The translations under genes were made by a program, and so were the position numbers. From Bacteroidota bacterium (lineage in GTDB: Bacteria > Bacteroidota > Bacteroidia > Chitinophagales > Chitinophagaceae): 6,254 nt of DNA. Positions 1-5,658 of this stretch are shown here, in pieces (position 1 is the first letter of the stretch; every line of letters starts with the position of its first letter). The DNA is taken from positions 1-6,254 of the forward strand of contig VBAU01000080.1 of assembly GCA_005883855.1 (NCBI GenBank). Reading direction: 5' to 3'. Below the pieces are notes generated by a model. It saw nothing but the letters and a program-made list of their open reading frames with translations, was not told the origin of the DNA and did not search any database.

Positions 1-2167
1 CGGGCCCGGTTTTAAATACCCTTACAGTAATAGCATCCTCACCATAACAACCCTGCGGATTTGTAGCACGAACAAGATACGTCATACCATCGTCGGATAT
101 ATTTGAATTCAATGTTGCAACCGGGTTTTGGATATTGGTCGCGCTTAAACCGGTGGCCGGAGACCACACGAATTGATTGGCCGTGGGATCACTAACCGTG
201 GCATACAATTGCACAGGTTGATTGCCCACGACATCAGTGTCGTTGCCGGCAAATACAATGATCCGCGGTGAAACGTGCACAAGAAAAGTATCCATCAAAG
301 AGTTGGGGCAGCCCAAATTGGTGACTGTAAGGACATACCTTGTTGTTGAAGTTGGTGTCGCCGTGGGTTGTATAGTAAAAGGCAAAGAGGTCACATTTCC
401 ATTCCCCTGGCTTGTCAGTGTGTTCGCGTGACTCCATGTATAAGAAGTGCCGGTATTGATTGTAGCATGAAGCTGTGCAGATTTGCCATAACAAATGGAA
501 GTGGAATCCGGATCAATATTAGCACTTGGAAAGGGCACATTGATGAAATGCACAGAAGCAACAGAACTGGTGTCAGCTGGGCAAACACCACTCTTTACAA
601 TCACCCTGTAATGAACATCTGAATTAATCCCATTTGTGCTGTATGTCGAATCAGTTTTTGCGGGAGAAAAATTAATCCAGTTAACATTGTCGCTTGACCG
701 TTGCCAGTTAACGACTGCGCCAATAGTATTTGTTAACTCAAACACGCTGTTGGTAGTTTGTCCGAGACAAACATTTGAATTTTGAGGACTCAAAACTCCT
801 CCTACATTTTTTGGATCTACGACAATCGTGGCTGCAATACTGGTATCTATCGTGCATGCACTTCCATTTTGAACTACCGCTCTGTATATGGTGGTGTGCG
901 TAAGGTTCTGAGCTGCGTAGCTAGCGCCCGGCGAGGGAATGTTGGTCCAATTTGTCCCATCCGTGGAAGATACCCACTTCAAAATGTTTCCAACCGACCC
1001 GGTGAGTGTGAGTTGCGTGTTATTTGTGCCTGAGCAAACCTCGGCATTGCTTAGCACTTGACCTGCGACTGTGGGTGGTGTCACTTTCACTGCAATGGTG
1101 TCATTCAAATTTGCACAACTGTTTACCTCATTCACAGTGATGCTGCCGCCCACGGCTCCTGGTGTTACATGAATGATATTGGTGTTATTGCCCGAAGTGA
1201 TATTCCACCCAGGCGGCACCGTCCAGCCATAGTTGGCGCCTGCGAGTGCGGGAACAGAATAGATTGTGTTAGTGTTCGAACACGCCGTAGTATCTCCGCT
1301 TATTTGAAGTCCTGCGCAGCTGTTGCGCAATGCTACGTACGCATAGGCAAAATGCGCGCCTGGTAGACAATTATCGGCCTCGAATGTTAAGCTCACTTTC
1401 TGACCGCGATAAGGAGACAGATCAAAAGTCACTTCAGTCCAGCCCTTCGTCCACACATCGCGCAGCAAGACTCCAGTATTCCCCTGGGCTCCCGAATGAG
1501 ACAAGAACAACACAGGACTATTGGTAAATCCGTTGGCCAGTGCGGCTGCGCTGTCTAATGTAGCTCCCGTGGAACCCACGCCGGAGGCATTATTGAATGT
1601 CGGCAGATAATAATGCGGCGAAGCACAGTCAATCACATTTCCATTCGCAATTAGTGTGGCTTTGAACATTGGCTGCTCGTTTGAATTGTGGGTACCATTC
1701 TCGAGTACCATCGCATATGCATAGGTCATTGTGTATGGCACGCTGGTTGACCCGGCAGGAACGTTAATTAAATAGGTCGCCGACCTGGTAAACCCTCCTG
1801 GGTTTTGCGTATTGGTATGCAGATCGAAAGAAGTAGCCGTGGACCCGAGCTGCATCGAGTATCCGTAAGAATAGCCGTTAATAGTTGGAATGGTGGGGAA
1901 ACCACCGTAGAGATCATTAGTTGAAGTGGAGATCACCCTGATTCCCGTGGTGCTAATTGTATATTCCGAGACGGTCGAAAGCCCGTTGTTGGGTGCCGGA
2001 TAAGCGCGAGTTGGCCCGTTTACAAGGCCGGTTTGAGCCGACCAAAAGGATAGATCACGCGCTGAGAAACTAATATTTGCAGGGCAGGATTGAACCTGGG
2101 AACGAACAGGAGAAAAACTAAGTGCACCCGTAACACAGATCAGCCATGTCAGTAATTTGTAGGACAT
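1..2167 (-). CDS. Large secreted multidomain Ig/PKD-like protein, probable T9SS substrate (C-terminus missing)
   Basis: Reading from the ATG at 2167, the minus strand is open for 722 codons and runs off the left edge, so this is a 5' partial gene. Residues 1-24 look like a signal peptide: Lys4, a hydrophobic core LLTWLICVTGAL, and probable cleavage after SFSPVRSQ. Residues 28-285 resemble the N-terminal beta-sandwich of many Bacteroidota surface proteins (YGGFP at 88-91, EQPMF near 165, ADNCLPGAHFAYAYV at 264-278). Then come beta-rich Ig/PKD-like modules beginning near residues 288, 367, 455, 545 and 634; the middle ones have paired Cys and core Trp, and the last begins with AGNDT at 640. The final visible residues, ITVRVFKTGP, are what usually precedes a gliding-motility-associated (CHU_C, type B) sorting domain, so T9SS export is inferred rather than seen. 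The likely role is at the cell surface or extracellular; the ligand is unknown. No enzyme motif is visible. Confidence 0.85.
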   Translation of the reverse strand, partial: MSYKLLTWLICVTGALSFSPVRSQVQSCPANISFSARDLSFWSAQTGLVNGPTRAYPAPNNGLSTVSEYTISTTGIRVISTSTNDLYGGFPTIPTINGYSYGYSMQLGSTATSFDLHTNTQNPGGFTRSATYLINVPAGSTSVPYTMTYAYAMVLENGTHNSNEQPMFKATLIANGNVIDCASPHYYLPTFNNASGVGSTGATLDSAAALANGFTNSPVLFLSHSGAQGNTGVLLRDVWTKGWTEVTFDLSPYRGQKVSLTFEADNCLPGAHFAYAYVALRNSCAGLQISGDTTACSNTNTIYSVPALAGANYGWTVPPGWNITSGNNTNIIHVTPGAVGGSITVNEVNSCANLNDTIAVKVTPPTVAGQVLSNAEVCSGTNNTQLTLTGSVGNILKWVSSTDGTNWTNIPSPGASYAAQNLTHTTIYRAVVQNGSACTIDTSIAATIVVDPKNVGGVLSPQNSNVCLGQTTNSVFELTNTIGAVVNWQRSSDNVNWINFSPAKTDSTYSTNGINSDVHYRVIVKSGVCPADTSSVASVHFINVPFPSANIDPDSTSICYGKSAQLHATINTGTSYTWSHANTLTSQGNGNVTSLPFTIQPTATPTSTTRYVLTVTNLGCPNSLMDTFLVHVSPRIIVFAGNDTDVVGNQPVQLYATVSDPTANQFVWSPATGLSATNIQNPVATLNSNISDDGMTYLVRATNPQGCYGEDAITVRVFKTGP
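536..1069 (-). repeat. Two tandem Ig-like repeats within the secreted protein
   Basis: Residues 367-454 and 455-544 of the large secreted protein are two adjacent copies of one module, 88 and 90 residues long. Both begin V(A/G)G followed by a VLS run, then VCSG (Cys378) or VCLG (Cys467). They share core Trp398/Trp488, a second Trp at 407/497 in a DGTNW / DNVNW context, YRAVV / YRVIV strands at 428/520, and a closing Cys438/Cys529 before DTS. The first and last Cys of each copy could form a disulfide. The copies are clearly related in protein but diverged in DNA, so the duplication is old or under diversification. The module at 545 has ICYG at 558-561 and may be a more distant relative. Confidence 0.8.
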
Positions 2168-2194
2168 AAGGTAGTGACTGCAATCTTCATATAG

Positions 2195-2211
2195 AGGTCA
2201 GATTAGGTCAG
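2195..2211. promoter_or_regulatory. Direct repeat AGGTCAG, 10-bp period, upstream of the secreted-protein gene
   Basis: AGGTCAG occurs at 2195-2201 and again at 2205-2211. The copies start exactly 10 bp apart, about one helical turn, so both would face the same side of the DNA. They lie 28 to 44 bp upstream of the ATG at 2167, where a regulator or the core promoter would be expected. No exact TAnnTTTG box is seen between them and the start. A binding function is inference from position and spacing only. Confidence 0.3.
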
Positions 2212-2262
2212 TAGTTTAAATCACGGCGATAAAATAACGCTTTGTATCGGTGGATAGTATCT

Positions 2263-2286
2263 CAATATCCCAATATCCCAATATCC
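2263..2286. repeat. Triple 8-bp tandem repeat (CAATATCC)
   Basis: Three perfect, contiguous copies of CAATATCC (GGATATTG on the minus strand) fill 2263-2286, followed by the degenerate CCAATCTC. The array begins 7 bp from the DinB stop codon at 2293 and lies in the non-coding spacer, so copy-number change would not alter a reading frame. It could be a simple replication-slippage microsatellite or part of a dispersed intergenic repeat. It has no dyad symmetry and does not look like a terminator. Confidence 0.8.
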
Positions 2287-2292
2287 CCAATC

Positions 2293-2787
2293 TCATTTCT
2301 CATCAGCGCTCGGCCCATACATTCCTGGCACCGCCACGTCCAGCAAGCGAAGATATACTGACAATTGACCCCGATGGTGAATGAGATGGCTAAACCCCCA
2401 ACCGCGAATCGCCACTTTTTTAACGAGCTCGCGTCTCATCAGGCTTCCATTACTGACCACCCACGTCTTTTCAAAGTCCTCATCATTCAATGCTTGTAAA
2501 TCAGCGATTGCCTTATTGAGTTTACTCTCAAAAATATCTAACAATTCTTCTCTTGACTGTGCGATTTGCTTGCTAAAGCCCCAGACAGCAAAATCCCAAT
2601 CATCCATCGTAGCGATTCGCGATATCCAGTGCGGGATCTCTGCAACATGCGTTGCGAGCCTGGCCAGTGTAAAAGATTTTTCATGTGGCTGCCAACCAGG
2701 ATTGTCGAACGGAACTCTTTCTATCATTTTCCTGGTCAAGCCAGATTCATACTTCAATTCACCAATCAATGCGTCTTTGTTTGCCAT
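2293..2787 (-). CDS. DinB-family four-helix-bundle protein
   Basis: This 164-residue protein has the length and pattern of the DinB/YfiT-like superfamily, which are four-helix-bundle, usually metal-binding proteins related to bacillithiol- and mycothiol-dependent transferases. The visible signature is the metal-ligand triad: His47 in LATHVAEIP, and His134 and His138 in HLIHHRGQ. Trp32 in GWQPHEKSFTL and the closing segment YLRLLDVAVPGMYGPSADE are also typical. The protein is soluble with no signal peptide. The ATG at 2787 is preceded by an A/T-rich run rather than a Shine-Dalgarno sequence, which is usual in Bacteroidota. The gene starts 24 bp after the LysE-type gene's stop and is probably cotranscribed with it. 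The specific substrate is not predictable; damage inducibility should not be assumed from the family name, and no LexA-like site is apparent. Confidence 0.88.
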   Translation of the reverse strand: MANKDALIGELKYESGLTRKMIERVPFDNPGWQPHEKSFTLARLATHVAEIPHWISRIATMDDWDFAVWGFSKQIAQSREELLDIFESKLNKAIADLQALNDEDFEKTWVVSNGSLMRRELVKKVAIRGWGFSHLIHHRGQLSVYLRLLDVAVPGMYGPSADEK

Positions 2788-2811
2788 AGTTTTTATTTTT
2801 TGTGTCGAGAT

Positions 2812-3525
2812 TTATTCCAAAGAGTGTTTGCGAGGCTCTAACTTTTTTTCCAGGCCATGGGTTACTTCTTCAGGATGTTCTAATTTGTGAACCGCATCTT
2901 TCTTCATGAACATTCTCCAAATTTGAATCAGCGCCGTGAGTGCGAAAATTCCCCCTATCACCCAACTCAGGACATGTTGCTTAGCATTCAATTTTTCCAC
3001 GATCAACTGGCCGCCAAAGATAAAAACGCAGTTGCCCAGTAAAGTACCAATACCAATGCCGAGGATGTATGAATTGTAGTTACTCGCCTTTGGCAGCAAC
3101 ACTTTTTTTGTAAAGAGCACCGTGCTCCATCCAAACCAAAAGGGAATTTGTACCGGGTTAACAGCGCACATCGTCGCCCCCAGCACAAATTTTGGCAGTG
3201 TACTGCTAAGGATAATATTTTTTTCTGTTTTTGGATGAAGCGCCGCGTAAAAACTGGACACAGCGAGAGCCACGACTATCACGAGCGTAACCCATTCAAG
3301 AATGCGAAAAATATTTTTTTGTTTCCTTATCCAGTCCATTCCAACCAGCGATACGCGGACATAGATCATTTCCACAAGCAGTGAACCGAGCGAGAATAGA
3401 ATCGCCTGTGTGTAGCCATCCGTTATAGAAATCTGCATCGCGGCAATATTCAATGTTCCCAATGGAAGAGATCCAAGAAAACTAATGAACATGCCCGTGA
3501 AGAAGATTCGAACCAGGGATCGCAT
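2812..3525 (-). CDS. LysE-family inner-membrane exporter
   Basis: This 237-residue integral membrane protein has about six hydrophobic segments, at roughly residues 8-30, 40-62, 75-95, 110-137, 152-175 and 185-206. The N-terminal SLPLGTLNIAAMQ (19-31) corresponds to the LysE/RhtB motif, with LG in place of the common PG. The fourth segment has NPVQIPFWFGW (123-133), matching the family's conserved Asn-Pro. LysE proteins export amino acids or similar small metabolites through the cytoplasmic membrane; the substrate here cannot be told. A charged tail of about 30 residues (KKDAVHKLEHPEE onward) is probably cytoplasmic. The ATG at 3525 is chosen because it starts just before the first membrane segment and the frame gives the normal family length. 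A -7-like box lies only 4 bp upstream, so the transcript could be leaderless. The DinB-fold gene follows after 24 bp. Confidence 0.88.
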   Translation of the reverse strand: MRSLVRIFFTGMFISFLGSLPLGTLNIAAMQISITDGYTQAILFSLGSLLVEMIYVRVSLVGMDWIRKQKNIFRILEWVTLVIVVALAVSSFYAALHPKTEKNIILSSTLPKFVLGATMCAVNPVQIPFWFGWSTVLFTKKVLLPKASNYNSYILGIGIGTLLGNCVFIFGGQLIVEKLNAKQHVLSWVIGGIFALTALIQIWRMFMKKDAVHKLEHPEEVTHGLEKKLEPRKHSLE

Positions 3526-3529
3526 CGGG

Positions 3530-3537
3530 CAAAAATA
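3530..3537 (-). promoter_or_regulatory. Putative Bacteroidota -7 box upstream of the LysE-type gene
   Basis: On the minus strand the bases read TATTTTTG, an exact match to the Bacteroidota -7 consensus TAnnTTTG, ending 4 bp before the ATG at 3525. No TTG-type -33 element is found at the expected distance of about 19-20 bp. If used, transcription would begin at or almost at the start codon. The A/T-rich context makes chance matches easy, so support is modest. Confidence 0.35.
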
Positions 3538-3605
3538 GGTTCAAAACTTCAATTGACTTTTTTCCAAGTCTGCATGTTTCGTGGGCCGGAAATTCACGAC
3601 GCGAA

Positions 3606-3727
3606 GGTCGCAAAGAAGCGCGGGGAAGCAGAGAAAGTTATTAGTTCTATGGTAATATGATGTTAGTGTGCAATGTTGAAGACAAGAACTCGGCGCACTT
3701 TGCCGCTTCTCCGCGCTCTTTGCGTCC
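3606..3727. repeat. Large imperfect inverted repeat, GCAAAG/GCGCGG-rich intergenic element
   Basis: The arm 3606-3637 (beginning GGTCGCAAAGAAGCGCGG) is the imperfect reverse complement of the arm 3698-3727, which reads GGACGCAAAGAGCGCGGAGA from its outer end. About 26 of the 30 right-arm bases pair by hand alignment. The spacer of about 60 bp is A/T-rich. The arms are more G/C-rich than their surroundings, and a further GCAAAG lies just outside at 3740-3745. The element sits between the YceI stop (3781) and the LysE-type start (3525). Similar GCGCAAAG-rich units are, as I recall, common dispersed repeats in Cytophagales intergenic DNA. A folded RNA from either strand would be stable, but there is no U-tract typical of a terminator and no open frame with family resemblance. 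Confidence 0.65.
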
Positions 3728-3780
3728 AAGTGAAGAAACGCAAAGGCATGAGCTCATAAATTTGTCAACACTTCGAAACT

Positions 3781-4317
3781 TTATTTCGCAAAAATTGAAA
3801 GAGAAACACTGAGCTCGTCCCCGAGAGAAATGCTCTTACCACCGACTCCGAAATCATGACGATCTAGTTTAAAGCTTCCTTCAAATAGGTAACCCCCATT
3901 CTTAGGCGTGGCTGTAAAAGGGAACTTAACTTCCTTGGTAACTCCTTTTATAGTGAGATTGCCAAACATATAGAAATATCCGTCTTTGTTGGTCTTGGTT
4001 ACCTTGGTCGATTTGAACGTTAATTTCGGGTACGTTTTTACATCAAAATATTCGGATTTACGGAGATGATTGTCTCTCGCCTCAATATCAGTATTGATAC
4101 TATTTGCATCCACACTAACGTCAAAATCGGCAGTAGTCAGATCCTTGGAATCAAATTTTATTGACCCGGAAAGGCCAGTAAAATCACCCCCAGTGGCAAT
4201 GCCAAAATTATTGATGACGAAATGCACTTTGGAACCGTCGTCAGACGGGGTAAAGGATTGAGAAAATAGACCGAGCGAGAAAACAAAAACTGAGAAAGTA
4301 ACGAGCATTCTTTTCAT
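3781..4317 (-). CDS. Secreted YceI-family lipid-binding protein
   Basis: This 178-residue protein is a full-length YceI-family member. Residues 1-20 are a signal peptide (MKRML, then the core VTFSVFVFSLGLF) with likely cleavage around FSQ-SF, so it is periplasmic or exported. The mature part is a YceI beta-barrel: HFVINNFGIATGG (32-44), the conserved stretch DANSINTDIEARDNHLR about 70-86, KSEYFDVKTYPKLTF to about residue 102, GNLTIKGVTKEVKFPF in the 118-135 region, and RHDFGVGG (153-160). YceI proteins bind isoprenoid or other amphiphilic chains in a long hydrophobic tunnel; the ligand here is not determined. The ATG at 4317 is the only start that includes the signal peptide. The gene begins 138 bp after the ATP-grasp gene's stop on the same strand, so it could be transcribed separately. 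Confidence 0.94.
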   Translation of the reverse strand: MKRMLVTFSVFVFSLGLFSQSFTPSDDGSKVHFVINNFGIATGGDFTGLSGSIKFDSKDLTTADFDVSVDANSINTDIEARDNHLRKSEYFDVKTYPKLTFKSTKVTKTNKDGYFYMFGNLTIKGVTKEVKFPFTATPKNGGYLFEGSFKLDRHDFGVGGKSISLGDELSVSLSIFAK

Positions 4318-4455
4318 ATCTAATCTTTTACCAGGCTTATTAAGATAGAAGAACGTTTTTTAGAGGTGAATGGTTGCTTTAAAAACCGCCTATTCGCAAT
4401 TTTTAATCCGAACCGTAAGAGAAGATAAAAATTTTTGGATTTATTAACTTTTGCT

Positions 4456-5499
4456 TTAATCAAATTCTTCAAGCATTTTGAAATGGCGTTTTGCTTCTCG
4501 GAGAAAGTTTCGACCTCTTTTGAATGCCCAGTAAGGGGTGCCATTCTTGTGATTATGCTTGCTTATCTCATACAGGGCTTTCCAGTGTTTTAATATTTCA
4601 CGGTATGCACTTCCGATTTTCATACCAGCGTCATAAATATGATTTGGCTCTGCACCGCAACCATTGAACTCGAGAATGGAGAAATTTATTCCTTGCTTCA
4701 AATCTTCGATCGATTGACACTTGATGTCGTATCGCCCATAATAAAACTTGTTGGTGTAATGACTAAGATCATCAAATATCTTCAGCAATCGATCGTCGAT
4801 TTCGCTCTGGAGATTTATAAACCTGGCACCTCGATTGTGATTCCCTGCATAGGATAAATAAAAATGCTGACCCTTTTGCAACACACGATCAAGCCTGTGT
4901 TCATGACGGTGTTTCATTTCCTCAAGCCGGTGCCGCGCTCTCGGATGCATAAGGATAAGCTCCCATAACGTACTCTTCCCGTCGCCGTATACCTCGAGTA
5001 TTTCTTTTTGGATAAACCCACTGATCACGCCTTTTTGTTGTGCGGGATGCCGGTAATAGAACACACTCACCTCTACCGGCAGATCGACGAGGTCCTGCAC
5101 AATATATTCCACGGGTATGCGGCTATGGTATTTTTGTAATTGATCCTCATTTTCGATTTTTCGAAACAGAATTCCCTTCATACCCACGTCCGGCTTTACG
5201 ATAAAAGGGTAATTAAATCCAGCCTGACAAATTCTTTTTTTGACTTCCTCAAAAGGCAGGTCATGCAATACGTAAATCGTTCTAGGATGAGAATCAGGCG
5301 GGAGCTGTTCATACATTTCCCGCTTGCTTTCACCCTCAAATCCACCAAATGTTATGGTTGGATTGGATGAACTGAAAAACCAAAAAGATCTCGACCGGAG
5401 ACAATACCAAAACCATACAGGCCCTATCGGCGCATACAATGCGTGAAAAGGCCACTGCTCCCAATTGAATACTCTCTGGAAAAATTGTTTGATATTCAT
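4456..5499 (-). CDS. ATP-grasp domain protein (D-Ala ligase / cyanophycin-synthetase-like ligase)
   Basis: This 347-residue protein has the layout of an ATP-grasp carboxylate-amine or -thiol ligase, which activates a carboxylate as acyl phosphate using ATP. Visible motifs are FIVKPD with Lys102 as the likely ATP-contacting lysine, the GMKG loop (106-109), VQDLVD near the hinge (134-139), GDGKSTLWEL (172-181) as in cyanophycin-synthetase-type enzymes, YGRYDIKC (254-261) with Asp258, and LEFNG (276-280), where Glu277 and Asn279 fit the metal ligands. The first 50 residues are unusual: rich in Trp, Phe and Tyr (PVWFWYCLRSRSFWFF at 27-42) and possibly membrane-associated. The C-terminus is strongly basic. 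The ATG at 5499 lies 10 bp downstream of a -7-like box. I recognise the family but not the substrate; the D-Ala-D-Ala ligase label databases may give it is probably too specific. Confidence 0.82.
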   Translation of the reverse strand: MNIKQFFQRVFNWEQWPFHALYAPIGPVWFWYCLRSRSFWFFSSSNPTITFGGFEGESKREMYEQLPPDSHPRTIYVLHDLPFEEVKKRICQAGFNYPFIVKPDVGMKGILFRKIENEDQLQKYHSRIPVEYIVQDLVDLPVEVSVFYYRHPAQQKGVISGFIQKEILEVYGDGKSTLWELILMHPRARHRLEEMKHRHEHRLDRVLQKGQHFYLSYAGNHNRGARFINLQSEIDDRLLKIFDDLSHYTNKFYYGRYDIKCQSIEDLKQGINFSILEFNGCGAEPNHIYDAGMKIGSAYREILKHWKALYEISKHNHKNGTPYWAFKRGRNFLREAKRHFKMLEEFD

Positions 5500-5658
5500 G
5501 GTGTCTGGGCAAAAATAACTTTCATATCAACATGAATTCTGTTTTTTGTTCGTTTAGCACATGGCGCCGCAAACTTTTGACAAATCAAAAACAATTGTCC
5601 GAAGGGCGGATATTAAAAATTCTCAGCTTAAATTTATCACTAACATTGACATTGTAGA
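5500..5658. other. Divergent intergenic region
   Basis: This 159-bp spacer separates the minus-strand ATP-grasp gene from the plus-strand Fe-S gene and must hold the promoters of both. A -7-like box for the ATP-grasp gene is seen at 5510-5517. For the plus strand I find no TAnnTTTG box. A weak inverted pair, GACAA near 5579 and TTGTC near 5596, lies mid-region; it is too short to call an operator. No small open frame or RNA structure stands out. Confidence 0.5.
5510..5517 (-). promoter_or_regulatory. Putative Bacteroidota -7 box upstream of the ATP-grasp gene
   Basis: The minus strand reads TATTTTTG, an exact fit to TAnnTTTG, ending 10 bp before the ATG at 5499. It is followed by CCC, so TATTTTTGCCC is identical to the block before the LysE-type gene. 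No convincing -33 element is seen 19-20 bp upstream. The 5' leader would be only a few bases long. Confidence 0.4.

Noticed and set aside
222..1527. Several plus-strand open frames of 65-102 codons
   Set aside because: They lie antisense to the continuous domain-bearing minus-strand frame, overlap each other in different frames and show no family resemblance.
2381..2890. Plus-strand open frame of 169 codons
   Set aside because: It is antisense to the DinB-fold gene and the end of the LysE-type gene, both recognised by family motifs; its protein shows no recognisable pattern.
3541..3729. Minus-strand open frame of 62 codons in the YceI-LysE spacer
   Set aside because: It is made almost wholly of the inverted-repeat element, and its sequence has no domain-like or hydrophobic pattern.
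3748..3757. Palindrome ATGAGCTCAT near the YceI stop
   Set aside because: A 10-bp palindrome alone is expected by chance in several kilobases and has no second copy or U-tract.
4427..4436. AAAAATTTTT as a possible terminator after the ATP-grasp gene
   Set aside because: It is an A/T palindrome without a G/C stem, so it cannot form a stable terminator hairpin.
4320..4544. Minus-strand open frame of 74 codons between the ATP-grasp and YceI genes
   Set aside because: It overlaps the 3' end of the ATP-grasp gene out of frame, and the rest is low-complexity A/T-rich spacer.
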